The notes beneath the pieces were generated by a model, which saw only the letters and a program-made list of their open reading frames with translations, was not told the origin of the DNA and made no database searches. Positions 7,425 to 17,134 of a stretch of DNA of 37,523 bases are shown in pieces. Positions within the stretch are counted from its first letter, which is position 1. Each line of letters begins with the position of its first letter. The position numbers were made by a program, and so were the translations under genes. Location of the stretch: contig CACXFT010000095.1 of the NCBI GenBank assembly GCA_902767045.1, positions 1-37,523 on the forward strand, written 5' to 3'. Origin of the DNA: an uncultured Prevotellaceae bacterium (GTDB taxonomy: Bacteria > Bacteroidota > Bacteroidia > Bacteroidales > Bacteroidaceae).

Positions 7425-7448
7425 TTATCATTTATCATTTATCATTTA
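7422..7448. repeat. Heptamer array CATTTAT running into the esterase start codon
   Basis: Four units (catttat three times, then cattta) are tandem. Read leftward each is AAATGAT or similar and contains ATG. The final one supplies the esterase start codon at 7422-7424. The array sits where a ribosome-binding site would normally be and contains repeated TAAATGA stop-start overlaps. Confidence 0.7.
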
Positions 7449-7462
7449 GGCCAACGGCCGCC

Positions 7463-8368
7463 TCAAACCAGGTGTTCAATCAGGTCGGCGCGTTCGCCGG
7501 GGAGCATATCGATAACGGGAATCTCCACCATGGTGTAGCATCCGGGTTGCTGTCGCAGCGAGGCACGGGCCACGTTCACCAGCACCTGCGCGGTTAGCGC
7601 CGGGTTGTTGATGCTCATGTTGAACTCGAAGCGCTGGTTCTGTGTTTTGCCGCTCACGCCCTTTCGCACGAGGTGCACCCCATGTCCCATGTCGCGCACG
7701 GCATCCACCGACTCCACGGCAAACACATGTGTTTCGTCGTTGGCGAAATAGGGGTCTGCCTTGATGGCAGCCGTCACGTCTTTGAGCTGTGCTCCCTCTT
7801 CCAGTTCCACATAAACCATGCGGCGGTGTATGCCTTCGCCCAAGGGGATGGTCATGGAGAGTGCATTCTTCACGCCCTCCTTAGAGCGTACGCACACTGA
7901 GTGTCCCATCGACATGCCGGGTCCGAAGTTGGTGTAGCTCAGTCCTTTTGGTGCCAGGCTCTGCATCAGCGTGCGCACGATGCTATCCGACCCCGGGTCC
8001 CATCCGGCAGCAATCACGCTCACGGTGCCCGTTTCCTTGTTCAGCTGCATGAGTCGTTCGCGATAGCCGCGAATGTTGGTGTGTATATCGAACGAGTCAA
8101 CGGTGTTGATGCCCAGCGGCAGAATCTGTTTGGCATATTCTTCACACGAGCGGGTGGGCGTGGCAAGAATGGCCACATCCACATCTTTCAGTTCCCGAAT
8201 ATCCTTCACCACGTCATAGCAGGCAAGCTCTGCGGGTTTGTTCTCGGCCCCGTTGCGGCGCACGATGCCTGCAATTTCGAAATCTTCTGCTGCTTCCAAT
8301 GCTTCAACGGTGAAGCGTCCGATGTTGCCGTAACCTACTACGGCGGCTCTAATCTTTTTCATAATCAT
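7463..8368 (-). CDS. ddh: meso-Diaminopimelate D-dehydrogenase
   Basis: A 301-residue NADPH-dependent cytoplasmic enzyme that aminates L-2-amino-6-oxopimelate to meso-diaminopimelate in the short lysine/peptidoglycan route. The N-terminal Rossmann motif is VVGYGNIGRF (about 9-18), followed by the IVRR segment near 35-38. The middle contains AAGWDPGSDS and NFGPGMSMGHS, both characteristic of Ddh. Starts at 8368 (MIMKK) and 8362 (MKK) are both possible; the second matches the usual family start better. A promoter -7 element is about 34 bases upstream. It is the first gene of the leftward string. Confidence 0.92.
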   Translation of the reverse strand: MIMKKIRAAVVGYGNIGRFTVEALEAAEDFEIAGIVRRNGAENKPAELACYDVVKDIRELKDVDVAILATPTRSCEEYAKQILPLGINTVDSFDIHTNIRGYRERLMQLNKETGTVSVIAAGWDPGSDSIVRTLMQSLAPKGLSYTNFGPGMSMGHSVCVRSKEGVKNALSMTIPLGEGIHRRMVYVELEEGAQLKDVTAAIKADPYFANDETHVFAVESVDAVRDMGHGVHLVRKGVSGKTQNQRFEFNMSINNPALTAQVLVNVARASLRQQPGCYTMVEIPVIDMLPGERADLIEHLV

Positions 8369-8401
8369 TGTTTTTTATTTGTGTTTGTTGAATGATTGGT
8401 G

Positions 8402-8409
8402 CAAAGGTA
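8402..8409 (-). promoter_or_regulatory. -7 element of the ddh promoter
   Basis: Leftward TACCTTTG matches TAnnTTTG. No clear TTG/TTTG lies 19-21 bases upstream, so only the -7 half is convincing. Transcription would start near 8395, about 27 bases before the ddh start. Confidence 0.45.
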
Positions 8410-8537
8410 CACGTTTTTGTTGGAACCACCTAATTATTTTGTTCTGTTTTTTTAAAGGATTGAGTGCTATGAGCAGAGCGTTTAGCGCTCAACTCACCAC
8501 GTTTTGGAGGAGAGAGCTCGTTTTATCAACACCATTC

Positions 8538-8558
8538 ACTATGAACTATGAACTATAA
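8538..8558. repeat. Heptamer array ACTATGA
   Basis: Three seven-base units occur: actatga, actatga and actataa. The array directly precedes the dispersed repeat copy at 8562. Confidence 0.55.
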
Positions 8559-8561
8559 AAG

Positions 8562-8640
8562 TTACACGAACCACCCCAACCCCTCGACCCCACCCCTAAC
8601 CCCTCCCAAGGGAGGGGAACTGGAAAGGAGGGGACTACGC
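8562..8640. repeat. Dispersed intergenic repeat with C4TC3/G3AG4 palindrome, copy 2
   Basis: It shares with copy 1 (748-873) the opening motif ttacacgaaccaccccaa, the 18-base palindrome (8600-8617) and a tail of the form ggaaaggaggggactacg. The two copies flank the whole leftward gene string. Confidence 0.6.
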
Positions 8641-8662
8641 GCTTGAGGGAATCCGTGAACAT

Positions 8663-8690
8663 TTACTTATTACTTAATACTTCTTACTTA
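8663..8690. repeat. Heptamer array TTACTTA
   Basis: Four units occur: ttactta, ttactta, atacttc and ttactta. The stretch is noncoding and upstream of ruvA. Confidence 0.55.
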
Positions 8691-8806
8691 TAAATAAACC
8701 CGCGCTTGATACAATAAATATATCTTTTGAGCGTTAAGGATAATGTATATATACAATGCCTGTCCTGCATGAGAAAGAGATGCGGGCGGGATAAACTTTT
8801 GTTGTT

Positions 8807-9439
8807 ATGATTGATTACATCAAGGGCGAGCTGACCGAGCTAACCCCTGCCGTGGCTATTGTAGAGGCTGCGGGAGTGGGCTATGCACTGAACATTTCGC
8901 TCAACACTTTTTCGGCCATCCAAGGTAAGAACAACGTGAAACTCTATGTTCACGAACAACTGGTTACGGGCGGGCGCGACGATTCGTTCACGCTCTACGG
9001 CTTCTCGTCGAAACAGGAACGGGAGTTCTACCGACTGCTCATCACCGTGAGCGGCGTGGGGGCCAACACGGCACGCATGATTCTCTCGGCCATGTCGCCG
9101 GCCGAGCTCTCCAATGCCATTGTCAACGGCGACGAACGCCTGCTGAAGGGAGTGAAGGGCATCGGACTGAAAACGGCGCAACGCATCATCGTTGACCTGC
9201 GCGACAAGGCGGCGCAGTTAGACCTTCAGTTGTCGGCAGACTCGCCGGCGGGCGGTGCGGCTCAGGCCAACGTGCTCTCGGTCGAGGCCAAGGCGGTGCA
9301 CGACGAGGCCATCGCCGCGCTCACCATGCTGGGATTCTCGCCTGCACCCACGGCCAAGGTGGTGAACGCACTGTTGCACGACAACCCCTCGCTGCCGGTT
9401 GAGCAGGTGGTGAAAATGGCATTAAAACAAATCAAATGA
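8807..9439 (+). CDS. ruvA: Holliday junction branch-migration protein RuvA
   Basis: A 210-residue DNA-binding subunit that holds Holliday junctions open for the RuvB motor. The N-terminal OB domain starts MIDYIKGEL and contains the LYGF segment near residue 66. The helix-hairpin-helix motifs appear as VSGVGANTA (about 79-87) and VKGIGLKTAQRII (about 114-126). A flexible linker precedes the small C-terminal RuvB-contact domain. Length fits the family. Its stop overlaps the sprA start by four bases (ATGA, 9436-9439), implying translational coupling; ruvA-sprA adjacency is familiar in this phylum. Confidence 0.95.
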   Translation: MIDYIKGELTELTPAVAIVEAAGVGYALNISLNTFSAIQGKNNVKLYVHEQLVTGGRDDSFTLYGFSSKQEREFYRLLITVSGVGANTARMILSAMSPAELSNAIVNGDERLLKGVKGIGLKTAQRIIVDLRDKAAQLDLQLSADSPAGGAAQANVLSVEAKAVHDEAIAALTMLGFSPAPTAKVVNALLHDNPSLPVEQVVKMALKQIK

Positions 9440-12400
9440 AGCAGAGACTGGGCATATACACACTGATAATGGTATTGTTCGCCATGAGCATGGTGAGCTA
9501 TGCTATCACCGTGCCCAATATGCCCATAGATGAAAAAATCAATGCTAAAAAGCTGAACGACTCCATTCAGGCGCAGCCGGAACTGGAGGACGAGGCTGCC
9601 ATTCCCGACTCGCTGCTGAACCCGCGGTGGAAGATACAGCGTACCACCGCCATCACCGACGACGACCTGAACCAGGGAGCGGCCGACCTGAAACGACCCG
9701 ACAACCTGGAACAGAAGGTGGAATATAACGACACGCTGGACCGCTACGTCTTTGGACAGAAGATGGGGGGCACCTGGCTCTACACACCCACCATGATGTC
9801 GCCCGCGGAATATCTCAACTGGTCAACGAAACAAAAGATGAAGGAGTTCTTCCGCACCAAGAACGACGAGATATTCCAAGCAAAAGGAAAAGAGAAATTC
9901 GACTTCACCGACATGCACTTCGAACTGGGACCGGCCGAGAAAATATTCGGGCCGGGCGGCGTGCGCATTAAAACACAGGGGTCGGCCGAACTGAAATTCG
10001 GCGCTACCATCAAAGAAATCGACAACCCCTCGCTGCCCATCCGCAACCGCAAAACCACCACCATGAACTTCGACGAGAAGATTAACCTGCATGTGAACGG
10101 TAAGGTGGGCGACAAGGTTGACATGAACCTGAACTACAACACCGACGCTACCTTCGACTTCGACACGCAGAACATGAAGCTGAAGTATGACGGTAAGGAA
10201 GACGAGATTATCAAACTCGTTGAGGCGGGAAACATCTCGTTCCCCTCTAACTCGTCGCTCATCAAAGGGGCGTCGGCACTCTTCGGACTGCGCACCGACA
10301 TGCAGTTTGGCAAACTGAAACTGCAAATGGTGGCCTCACAAAAGAAATCGAACACCACCGGGGGCAACTCACAAGGTGGGGTGCAGCTCACGCCCTTTGA
10401 AATGAGTGCCACCAACTACGAAGAAAACCGCCACTTCTTTCTCTCGCAATACTTCCGCGACCGCTACGATGAGGCCATGAAAACACTGCCCAACCTCACC
10501 ACGGGCATTAAAATAAACCGCGTGGAGGTGTGGGTGACCAACAAGAGCGGCAACTCGGCCAACAGCCGAAACATCATCGCTCTCACCGACCTGGGCGAGA
10601 GTCAGCGCATATCGAACGCCAACTGGCATGCCACGGGTGCCACCGCCGTGCCTTCGAACCAGGCCAACGACGAATACAGCCAGATGGTGAGCACCTACAG
10701 CGCAGCACGCGACATAGACCAGACTTCGAACGTCTTAGAGGCTATCGCGCGCTTTGCCGGCGGAACCGACTACGAGAAGCTGGAGAGTGCCCGACTGCTC
10801 ACCGCTTCGGAATATACGGTGAACAGCGCCCTGGGCTACATCAGTCTGAAAACCACCCTGCAAACCGACCAGGTGCTGGCCGTGGCCTACGAGTTCACCT
10901 ACAACGGACAAACCTATCAGGTGGGCGAGTTTGCCAGCGACCTCACCGACGTGAAGCAGGCACTCTTCGTGAAAGCACTGAAAAACACATCGAACAACCC
11001 GCAGCAGGGCAACTGGGACCTGATGATGAAAAACGTGTACTACCTGGCTTCGAGCGTGCAGAAAGACAAGTTTCGGCTCGATGTGAAGTTCCAAAGCGAC
11101 ACGGCCGGCGTTTACCTGAGCTATCTGCCCGAGGTGCAGGTGAAAGACCAGATTCTCATCAAGGCACTCGGCGCCGACCGCTTAGACAACAACATGAAAG
11201 CACACCCCAACGGCTATTTCGACTTTGTGGAGGGATATACCGTGAGCAATGGTCGCGTATTCTTCCCGGTGGTGGAACCATTTGGCGAAAACATCTACAA
11301 ATATCTCGTCGCCAACGGGGTGACGGCCGAAAAAGCACTGAAATATTCGTTCACCGAACTCTACGACTCCACCAAAACCATTGCCAAACAAATTGCCGAG
11401 AAAGACAAATATATGCTCACCGGACAGTTCCGAGGCACGCAGGCCAACGTCATCTCGCTCGGGGCCTACAACATTCCGCAGGGCTCGGTGGAGGTGACGG
11501 CGGGCGGCGTGGTGCTCACCGAGGGGTCTGACTACAGCATCGACTACAACGCCGGCGAGATGACCATCCTCAACCAGAGCATCATTGACGCAGGAACCGA
11601 GGTGAAATGGAGCTTGGAGAGCAACACCGAATACGGACAGCAACGCAAAACCATGTTCGGCCTGAACTGGGAATACGACTTCACCAAAGACTTCCAGATG
11701 AGCGGTACGTTCCAGCACCTGCGCGAACAGGCGCTAACCACCAAGGTGAACATGGGCAGCGAACCGCTGCAAAACACCCTGTGGGGACTGAACGTGAACT
11801 GGAAACACGAAAGCCAGTGGCTCACCAACATGCTCGACAAGGTGCCCTTCCTGCACGTTACGCAGCCGTCGCAAATCTCGTTCACCGGCGAGTTTGCACA
11901 GCTCATTGCAGGACAGGCCAGCGGCACGCAAGACAATGCCTCGTATCTCGACGACTTCGAGAACTCGAAAAACACCATCGACATCTCGTCGCCCACGTCG
12001 TGGATTATCTCCAGCGTGCCCACCATGTTCCCCAACTACAACGACAAGACTGCACTCACAAGCGGATTCAACCGTTCGCTCCTGGCGTGGTACACCATCG
12101 ACCCGCTCTTCACTCGCCGCTCGTCGTCGCTCACACCCGGTCACATCAAAAGCGACCTGAACCAACTCTCTAACCACTATGTGCGCGAGGTGTATGTGCG
12201 CGAACTGTTCCCCAACCGAAACCTCAGCTCGTATAACGGAGCCGTAAGCACGCTCTCTATCCTGAACCTGGCCTACTATCCCGACGAGCGCGGACCCTAT
12301 AACTTCAACACCAACATTGGCGCAGGAGGCAGGCTCACGGGCGATGCCAAGCAGAACTGGGGCGGCATGATGCGCAAACTCGACACCAACGACTTTGAAA

Positions 12401-15400
12401 CGGCTAATATAGAATATGTGGAGTTCTGGATGCTCGACCCCTTCATCTACGAACGCAGTGCCAACCAAGCCATGGACAGCAACCTGGGCGGCGACTTCTA
12501 CATCAACCTCGGTGAGGTGAGCGAAGATGTGCTGCGCGACGGAAAGAAATTCTACGAGAGCGGTATGCCGGTAGATGGGTCGCAGGCGTTCACACAAACG
12601 CAGTGGGGAAAAATTCCCACGCAAACAACCGTCACATACGGCTTCGCCACCAGCGGGGGCAGCAGGGCCAAGCAGGATGTGGGCTTCAACGGTCTCACCA
12701 ACGAAGAGGAAGCTACCTGGCCGGCCTACATGGACTTCATCAACACCGTGCAGCAGAAACTCTCGGCGGGAGAAATTTCACAGGAGGTCTACGACTCCAT
12801 CATGGCCGACCCTGCCAACGACGACTACCACTACTACCGCGGAACAGACTTCGACCGCATGGAAGCGCCCATCCTGCGACGCTATAAGCGCATCAACAAC
12901 CCGCAGGGAAACTCGCCCGACAGCAACATGCGGCAGGAGAGCTACGACACCTCGTACAAGACTACACCCGATGCCGAAGACATCAACCAAGACTACACGC
13001 TCAACGAATATGAGAAATATTACCAATATCATGTGAGCATCAGACCCGAGGACTTTGTGGTGGGACAAAACTACATCGTTGACAAGCGAGAGGCCTCCCC
13101 CACCCTGCGCAACGGCAACCAGGAACGCGTAACGTGGTATCAGTTCCGCATTCCGCTGAACGACTTCCAGGACCGGGTGGGCAACATCAGCGATTTCTCG
13201 TCGATCCGCTTCATTCGCATGTTCCTCACCGGTTTCGAAAAGCCCATCATCCTGCGCTTCGGCTCGTTCGAACTGGTGCGCGGCGAATGGAGGGAATATG
13301 AACAGAACATCGACAACGCACCGGCGCAAACGGGAAAACTGGCGGTGAGCGCGGTGAACATCGAAGAGAACAACGACAAAACACCCGTTAACTACACCCT
13401 GCCGCCGGGCATTCAGCGAGAACAAGACCCCACACAGCCGCAATTAGTGGAATCGAACGAACAGGCTCTGGGCATGGTGGTCACCAACCTGAGCCGGGGC
13501 GAGGGAAAGGCCATCTACAAGAACACCACGCTCGACCTGCGACTCTACAAACGACTGCAGATGTTTGTGCATGCCAACGCCCTGGAACAGAACATCACCA
13601 ACTTAGAGGATAAGCAGCTGGCGGTGTTCGTGCGCTTAGGCAACGACTACAAGAACAACTACTACGAATATGAGATTCCGCTGAAGCTCACACCCGCCGG
13701 ACACTACGACACCTATTCGCTCAACGGATGCAAACAGGTGTGGCCCGAAGAAAACATGCTCGACATTCCGCTCGCGCTGTTCACCGACATCAAGAAAGAA
13801 CGCAACCGCGCCCGCTCGTTAGGAACGGCTTCCTACAACCGGCTGTTCTCGGCCTACCAAGACGATAAGCCGCAAAACAAAATCAGCATCATCGGCAACC
13901 CCACGCTGGGCGAGGTAAAAACCATGGTGGTGGGTGTGCGAAACCTTACCAACGAACAGAAGAGCGGCGAGGTGTGGATCAACGAACTGCGACTGCTGGA
14001 AACCAACAACAACGGCGGCTGGGCGGCGCAGGGAAACCTGAACGTGCAGCTTTCTGACTTTGGTACGGTGAACGTGCAGGGACGATATGAAACCGAGGGC
14101 TTCGGCGGACTGGAAGACGGGGTTTCGCAACGCTCTAAGGAAGACTACAAAACCTATAGCGTTACCACCAACCTGGAGCTGGGTAAGTTCTTCCCCGACA
14201 AAGCGAAGGTTACGGCACCGCTCTACTACTCGGTTACAAAAGAAGAGCGACGGCCCAAATACAACCCGCTCGACACCGACATGGAACTGGAAGATGCTCT
14301 TGACGCAACTGCCGACGCGCACGAGCGCGACTCGCTGGAAAGCATTGCCGTTACCAAAACCACCAGTCGGAACTTCTCGCTCTCGAACGTGCGCGTGGGC
14401 ATTCAAACCAAACGCCACCCCATGCCCTACGACCCGGGCAACTTCTCGTTCACCTACAGTCACTCGCATCGCGAAACAAGCGGACAAACCACCGTTTACG
14501 AACAGGAAGACAACTGGAAGGGGGCAATGAACTACAGCTGGTCGCCGGTGTACAAGAGCTTCGAACCGTTCAAGAAACTCATCAAGTCAAAATCGAAGTG
14601 GTTCGAGATTGCACGCCGATTCGGACTGAACTGGCTGCCGCAGAACGTGGGCTTCAACACCGAAATTACACGCAACTACTACGAAATGCAGGAACGTGAC
14701 CTGCAAGACCTGGGGGGGTCGCAGTTGCCCGTGCGCTTCAACTCGCAGTTCCTCTGGGACCGTGAGTTCACCATGCGATGGGACCTCACCAAAAACCTGC
14801 ACATGAACTTCCAAAGTGCCACACATGCCGAAATTGAAGAACCCTACGGACCGGTGAACAAAAACCGATACCCCGACCAGTATGAGGCGTGGAAAGACTC
14901 GGTGTGGCAGAGCATCAAGGATTTCGGGCGGCCGCTCACCTACAAGCAAACATTCCAGGCTTCTTATCAGCTGCCGCTCAACCTCATTCCCATCTTCGAA
15001 TGGGTAACGGCCGATGCCAGCTACAACGCTTCCTACGACTGGACCCGGGGCAGCGACCTGGAAGACGGTACTTCGCTGGGCAATACCATTGTCACCAACC
15101 GCACGCTGAACATCAACTCGAACTTCAACTTAGAGAAACTCTACAACATGGTGCCCTTCCTGAAGAAAACCAACGAGCGTTTCAACAAAGAGAAGTCTAT
15201 CAACGATATCAATAAGGAAAAACAAGAAAAGGAACGCAAACGGAAAGAGGCACTGAAGAAGAAAGAAGAAGAGGCCAAGCGCAAAGCGGAAGAGGCCAAA
15301 CAGAAAGCCGAGGGCACAGAGACCGACGGAAAAGCTACCGACAACAAGAAACCCGATGCCAAAGACCGCAAGGCGGAACAACAGAAACAGGAACTGCCCA

Positions 15401-17103
15401 AAAACTCGAAGAGCTTTGTGCAGGAAATAAGACTGCTGCCCGACACCACCCTCGACATCACCCACGGCAAGAAAACAAAACGCTTCACCCTAACGGCCAA
15501 GACTGCCGAGGGCAAGCCTTTTAAACTGAAATACAAAAAGCTCGACGACAACAAGATTCGCATCAAGAACCAGGTGGATTCGGTTATGAAACTGAAACTC
15601 ACACTCACCCCCAAAGCACCGCTCGACGACAACAAATGGTATAAGGCGGCACAATGGGCGGCAAGGCTGGCCATGTCGGTACGCTCGGTGAGCATCTCTT
15701 ACCGCAATGTTTACTCGCTGGCGCTGCCTGGATTCATGCCCAACGTGGGCGATGCCTTCGGACAGTCGAGGGGTACGGGGGTGCTCTCGCCGGGTCTCGA
15801 CTTCGCCTTCGGCTTGGTCGACGACTCCTATATCACCAAAGCACAGGAACGCGGATGGCTGCTCATGAGCGAATCCGTTGCCACACCGGCCACCACCAAC
15901 CGAACCGAAGACCTGCAGATTCGAACAACGCTCGAACCGGTGAAGAACTTCAAGATTGACCTGAATGCCAGTCGCACGCAAACCAAAACAAAGAGCATAC
16001 AGTATATGTATGCTGGCAACCCCACCACGCTGAGCGGAACGTTCAACATGACTACCATCTCCATTGGCAGTGCCTTCGAGAAAACGGGCGATGCCAACAA
16101 CGGATACCACAGTGCCACGTTCGAAAAATTCTGCAACTCGCTCGACGAGTTCCGAGACCGTGTGCAGGCACAATATGCCAACGCCGTCTACCCGGCGGGA
16201 ACGGCCTTCGCCGGACAACGTTTCGACCCTGCCAACGGCGAGGTGAACAAATACAGCGCCGATGTGATGGTGCCGGCATTCCTTTCGGCCTACACCAACA
16301 TGGGAAGCAAAAAGCTCAACATATTCCCCACACTCACACAGCTGTTGCCCAACTGGACCATTCGCTACAGCGGACTGGGCAAACTGCCGTGGTTCCGCGA
16401 TGTGTTCAAGAGCGTGAACCTGAACCATGCCTATAAGAGCATCTATTCGGTGGGCTCCTACAACTCCTATAGCACCTTCATGGAATACATGAACGGACTG
16501 GGATTCATCTCCGACACGCAAACGGGCAACCCCATCCCCTCGTCGATGTATAACGTTTCTACGGTGAGCATCAACGAATCGTTCTCGCCCCTGCTCGGCA
16601 TAGACGTTACGCTGCAAAACAACCTCACGGCTAAACTGGAGTATAGAACCAGCCGCGTGCTGGCACTGAGCATGACCAGTGTGCAGATTAACGAAAACCG
16701 CAGCAACGACTGGGTGATTGGTATTGGCTATAAGATTAACAACTTCCGCTTCCTGGCCGGCAAGAACCGCCGACTGGTGAAGGGGAACCGCAACAACCAA
16801 GAGAACAACCGCAACGCCCGACAAAACGTGAAGGGAGGCAGCCACGACCTGAACCTGCGACTCGACATCAGCCTGAAGGAACAAACGGCCATCAGTCGCG
16901 ACATTGCATCGAGAACCAGCAATGCCAGCAGTGGCAGCAAGGCCTTCGCCCTGAAGTTCATGGCCGACTACACCCTCTCGAAGCTGCTCACCATGACGTT
17001 CTTCTACGACCACCAGACCAACACGCCGCTGCTCACCTCCAGCAGCTACCCCACCACCACCCGCGACTTCGGCTTCTCACTGAAAATGTCGCTCACCAGA
17101 TAG
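9436..17103 (+). CDS. sprA: Type IX secretion translocon / cell-surface protein SprA (Sov)
   Basis: A 2555-residue giant outer-membrane protein. In this family it is the barrel through which type IX cargo crosses the outer membrane; it is called SprA in gliding bacteria and Sov in Porphyromonas. An N-terminal signal sequence is visible (residues 5-23). The rest is the very long, Asn/Tyr/Trp-rich beta-strand-type sequence typical of SprA, with recurring GLNW and LNxN segments. Residues about 1921-1991 (15200-15410) are an extremely Lys/Glu-rich, probably helical segment. The frame is uninterrupted over 7.7 kb. The start overlaps the ruvA stop. No cargo or other type IX component is in the window. 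Confidence 0.92.
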   Translation: MKQRLGIYTLIMVLFAMSMVSYAITVPNMPIDEKINAKKLNDSIQAQPELEDEAAIPDSLLNPRWKIQRTTAITDDDLNQGAADLKRPDNLEQKVEYNDTLDRYVFGQKMGGTWLYTPTMMSPAEYLNWSTKQKMKEFFRTKNDEIFQAKGKEKFDFTDMHFELGPAEKIFGPGGVRIKTQGSAELKFGATIKEIDNPSLPIRNRKTTTMNFDEKINLHVNGKVGDKVDMNLNYNTDATFDFDTQNMKLKYDGKEDEIIKLVEAGNISFPSNSSLIKGASALFGLRTDMQFGKLKLQMVASQKKSNTTGGNSQGGVQLTPFEMSATNYEENRHFFLSQYFRDRYDEAMKTLPNLTTGIKINRVEVWVTNKSGNSANSRNIIALTDLGESQRISNANWHATGATAVPSNQANDEYSQMVSTYSAARDIDQTSNVLEAIARFAGGTDYEKLESARLLTASEYTVNSALGYISLKTTLQTDQVLAVAYEFTYNGQTYQVGEFASDLTDVKQALFVKALKNTSNNPQQGNWDLMMKNVYYLASSVQKDKFRLDVKFQSDTAGVYLSYLPEVQVKDQILIKALGADRLDNNMKAHPNGYFDFVEGYTVSNGRVFFPVVEPFGENIYKYLVANGVTAEKALKYSFTELYDSTKTIAKQIAEKDKYMLTGQFRGTQANVISLGAYNIPQGSVEVTAGGVVLTEGSDYSIDYNAGEMTILNQSIIDAGTEVKWSLESNTEYGQQRKTMFGLNWEYDFTKDFQMSGTFQHLREQALTTKVNMGSEPLQNTLWGLNVNWKHESQWLTNMLDKVPFLHVTQPSQISFTGEFAQLIAGQASGTQDNASYLDDFENSKNTIDISSPTSWIISSVPTMFPNYNDKTALTSGFNRSLLAWYTIDPLFTRRSSSLTPGHIKSDLNQLSNHYVREVYVRELFPNRNLSSYNGAVSTLSILNLAYYPDERGPYNFNTNIGAGGRLTGDAKQNWGGMMRKLDTNDFETANIEYVEFWMLDPFIYERSANQAMDSNLGGDFYINLGEVSEDVLRDGKKFYESGMPVDGSQAFTQTQWGKIPTQTTVTYGFATSGGSRAKQDVGFNGLTNEEEATWPAYMDFINTVQQKLSAGEISQEVYDSIMADPANDDYHYYRGTDFDRMEAPILRRYKRINNPQGNSPDSNMRQESYDTSYKTTPDAEDINQDYTLNEYEKYYQYHVSIRPEDFVVGQNYIVDKREASPTLRNGNQERVTWYQFRIPLNDFQDRVGNISDFSSIRFIRMFLTGFEKPIILRFGSFELVRGEWREYEQNIDNAPAQTGKLAVSAVNIEENNDKTPVNYTLPPGIQREQDPTQPQLVESNEQALGMVVTNLSRGEGKAIYKNTTLDLRLYKRLQMFVHANALEQNITNLEDKQLAVFVRLGNDYKNNYYEYEIPLKLTPAGHYDTYSLNGCKQVWPEENMLDIPLALFTDIKKERNRARSLGTASYNRLFSAYQDDKPQNKISIIGNPTLGEVKTMVVGVRNLTNEQKSGEVWINELRLLETNNNGGWAAQGNLNVQLSDFGTVNVQGRYETEGFGGLEDGVSQRSKEDYKTYSVTTNLELGKFFPDKAKVTAPLYYSVTKEERRPKYNPLDTDMELEDALDATADAHERDSLESIAVTKTTSRNFSLSNVRVGIQTKRHPMPYDPGNFSFTYSHSHRETSGQTTVYEQEDNWKGAMNYSWSPVYKSFEPFKKLIKSKSKWFEIARRFGLNWLPQNVGFNTEITRNYYEMQERDLQDLGGSQLPVRFNSQFLWDREFTMRWDLTKNLHMNFQSATHAEIEEPYGPVNKNRYPDQYEAWKDSVWQSIKDFGRPLTYKQTFQASYQLPLNLIPIFEWVTADASYNASYDWTRGSDLEDGTSLGNTIVTNRTLNINSNFNLEKLYNMVPFLKKTNERFNKEKSINDINKEKQEKERKRKEALKKKEEEAKRKAEEAKQKAEGTETDGKATDNKKPDAKDRKAEQQKQELPKNSKSFVQEIRLLPDTTLDITHGKKTKRFTLTAKTAEGKPFKLKYKKLDDNKIRIKNQVDSVMKLKLTLTPKAPLDDNKWYKAAQWAARLAMSVRSVSISYRNVYSLALPGFMPNVGDAFGQSRGTGVLSPGLDFAFGLVDDSYITKAQERGWLLMSESVATPATTNRTEDLQIRTTLEPVKNFKIDLNASRTQTKTKSIQYMYAGNPTTLSGTFNMTTISIGSAFEKTGDANNGYHSATFEKFCNSLDEFRDRVQAQYANAVYPAGTAFAGQRFDPANGEVNKYSADVMVPAFLSAYTNMGSKKLNIFPTLTQLLPNWTIRYSGLGKLPWFRDVFKSVNLNHAYKSIYSVGSYNSYSTFMEYMNGLGFISDTQTGNPIPSSMYNVSTVSINESFSPLLGIDVTLQNNLTAKLEYRTSRVLALSMTSVQINENRSNDWVIGIGYKINNFRFLAGKNRRLVKGNRNNQENNRNARQNVKGGSHDLNLRLDISLKEQTAISRDIASRTSNASSGSKAFALKFMADYTLSKLLTMTFFYDHQTNTPLLTSSSYPTTTRDFGFSLKMSLTR

Positions 17104-17134
17104 TTCTTACACCTTATATATAATATATACGCTT

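Larger units (their letters stand above)
8410..8806. other. Divergent ddh/ruvA intergenic region, repeat-rich, no gene
   Basis: No supportable gene was found. From left to right it holds a heptamer array (8538-8558), the second copy of the dispersed palindromic element (8562-8640), another heptamer array (8663-8690), a TGTATATATACA palindrome (8744-8755) and a hairpin with arms CCTGCAT (8764-8770) and ATGCGGG (8780-8786, one G-U pair) 20 bases before ruvA. A -7-like TATCTTTT is at 8721-8728 on the + strand without a well-spaced -33 element, so the ruvA promoter is uncertain. Confidence 0.5.

Noticed and set aside
15490..17013. Long open frame on the minus strand inside sprA
   Set aside because: Antisense to a clearly conserved protein; its composition is that of a shadow frame of G/C-ending codons, with no recognisable domain.
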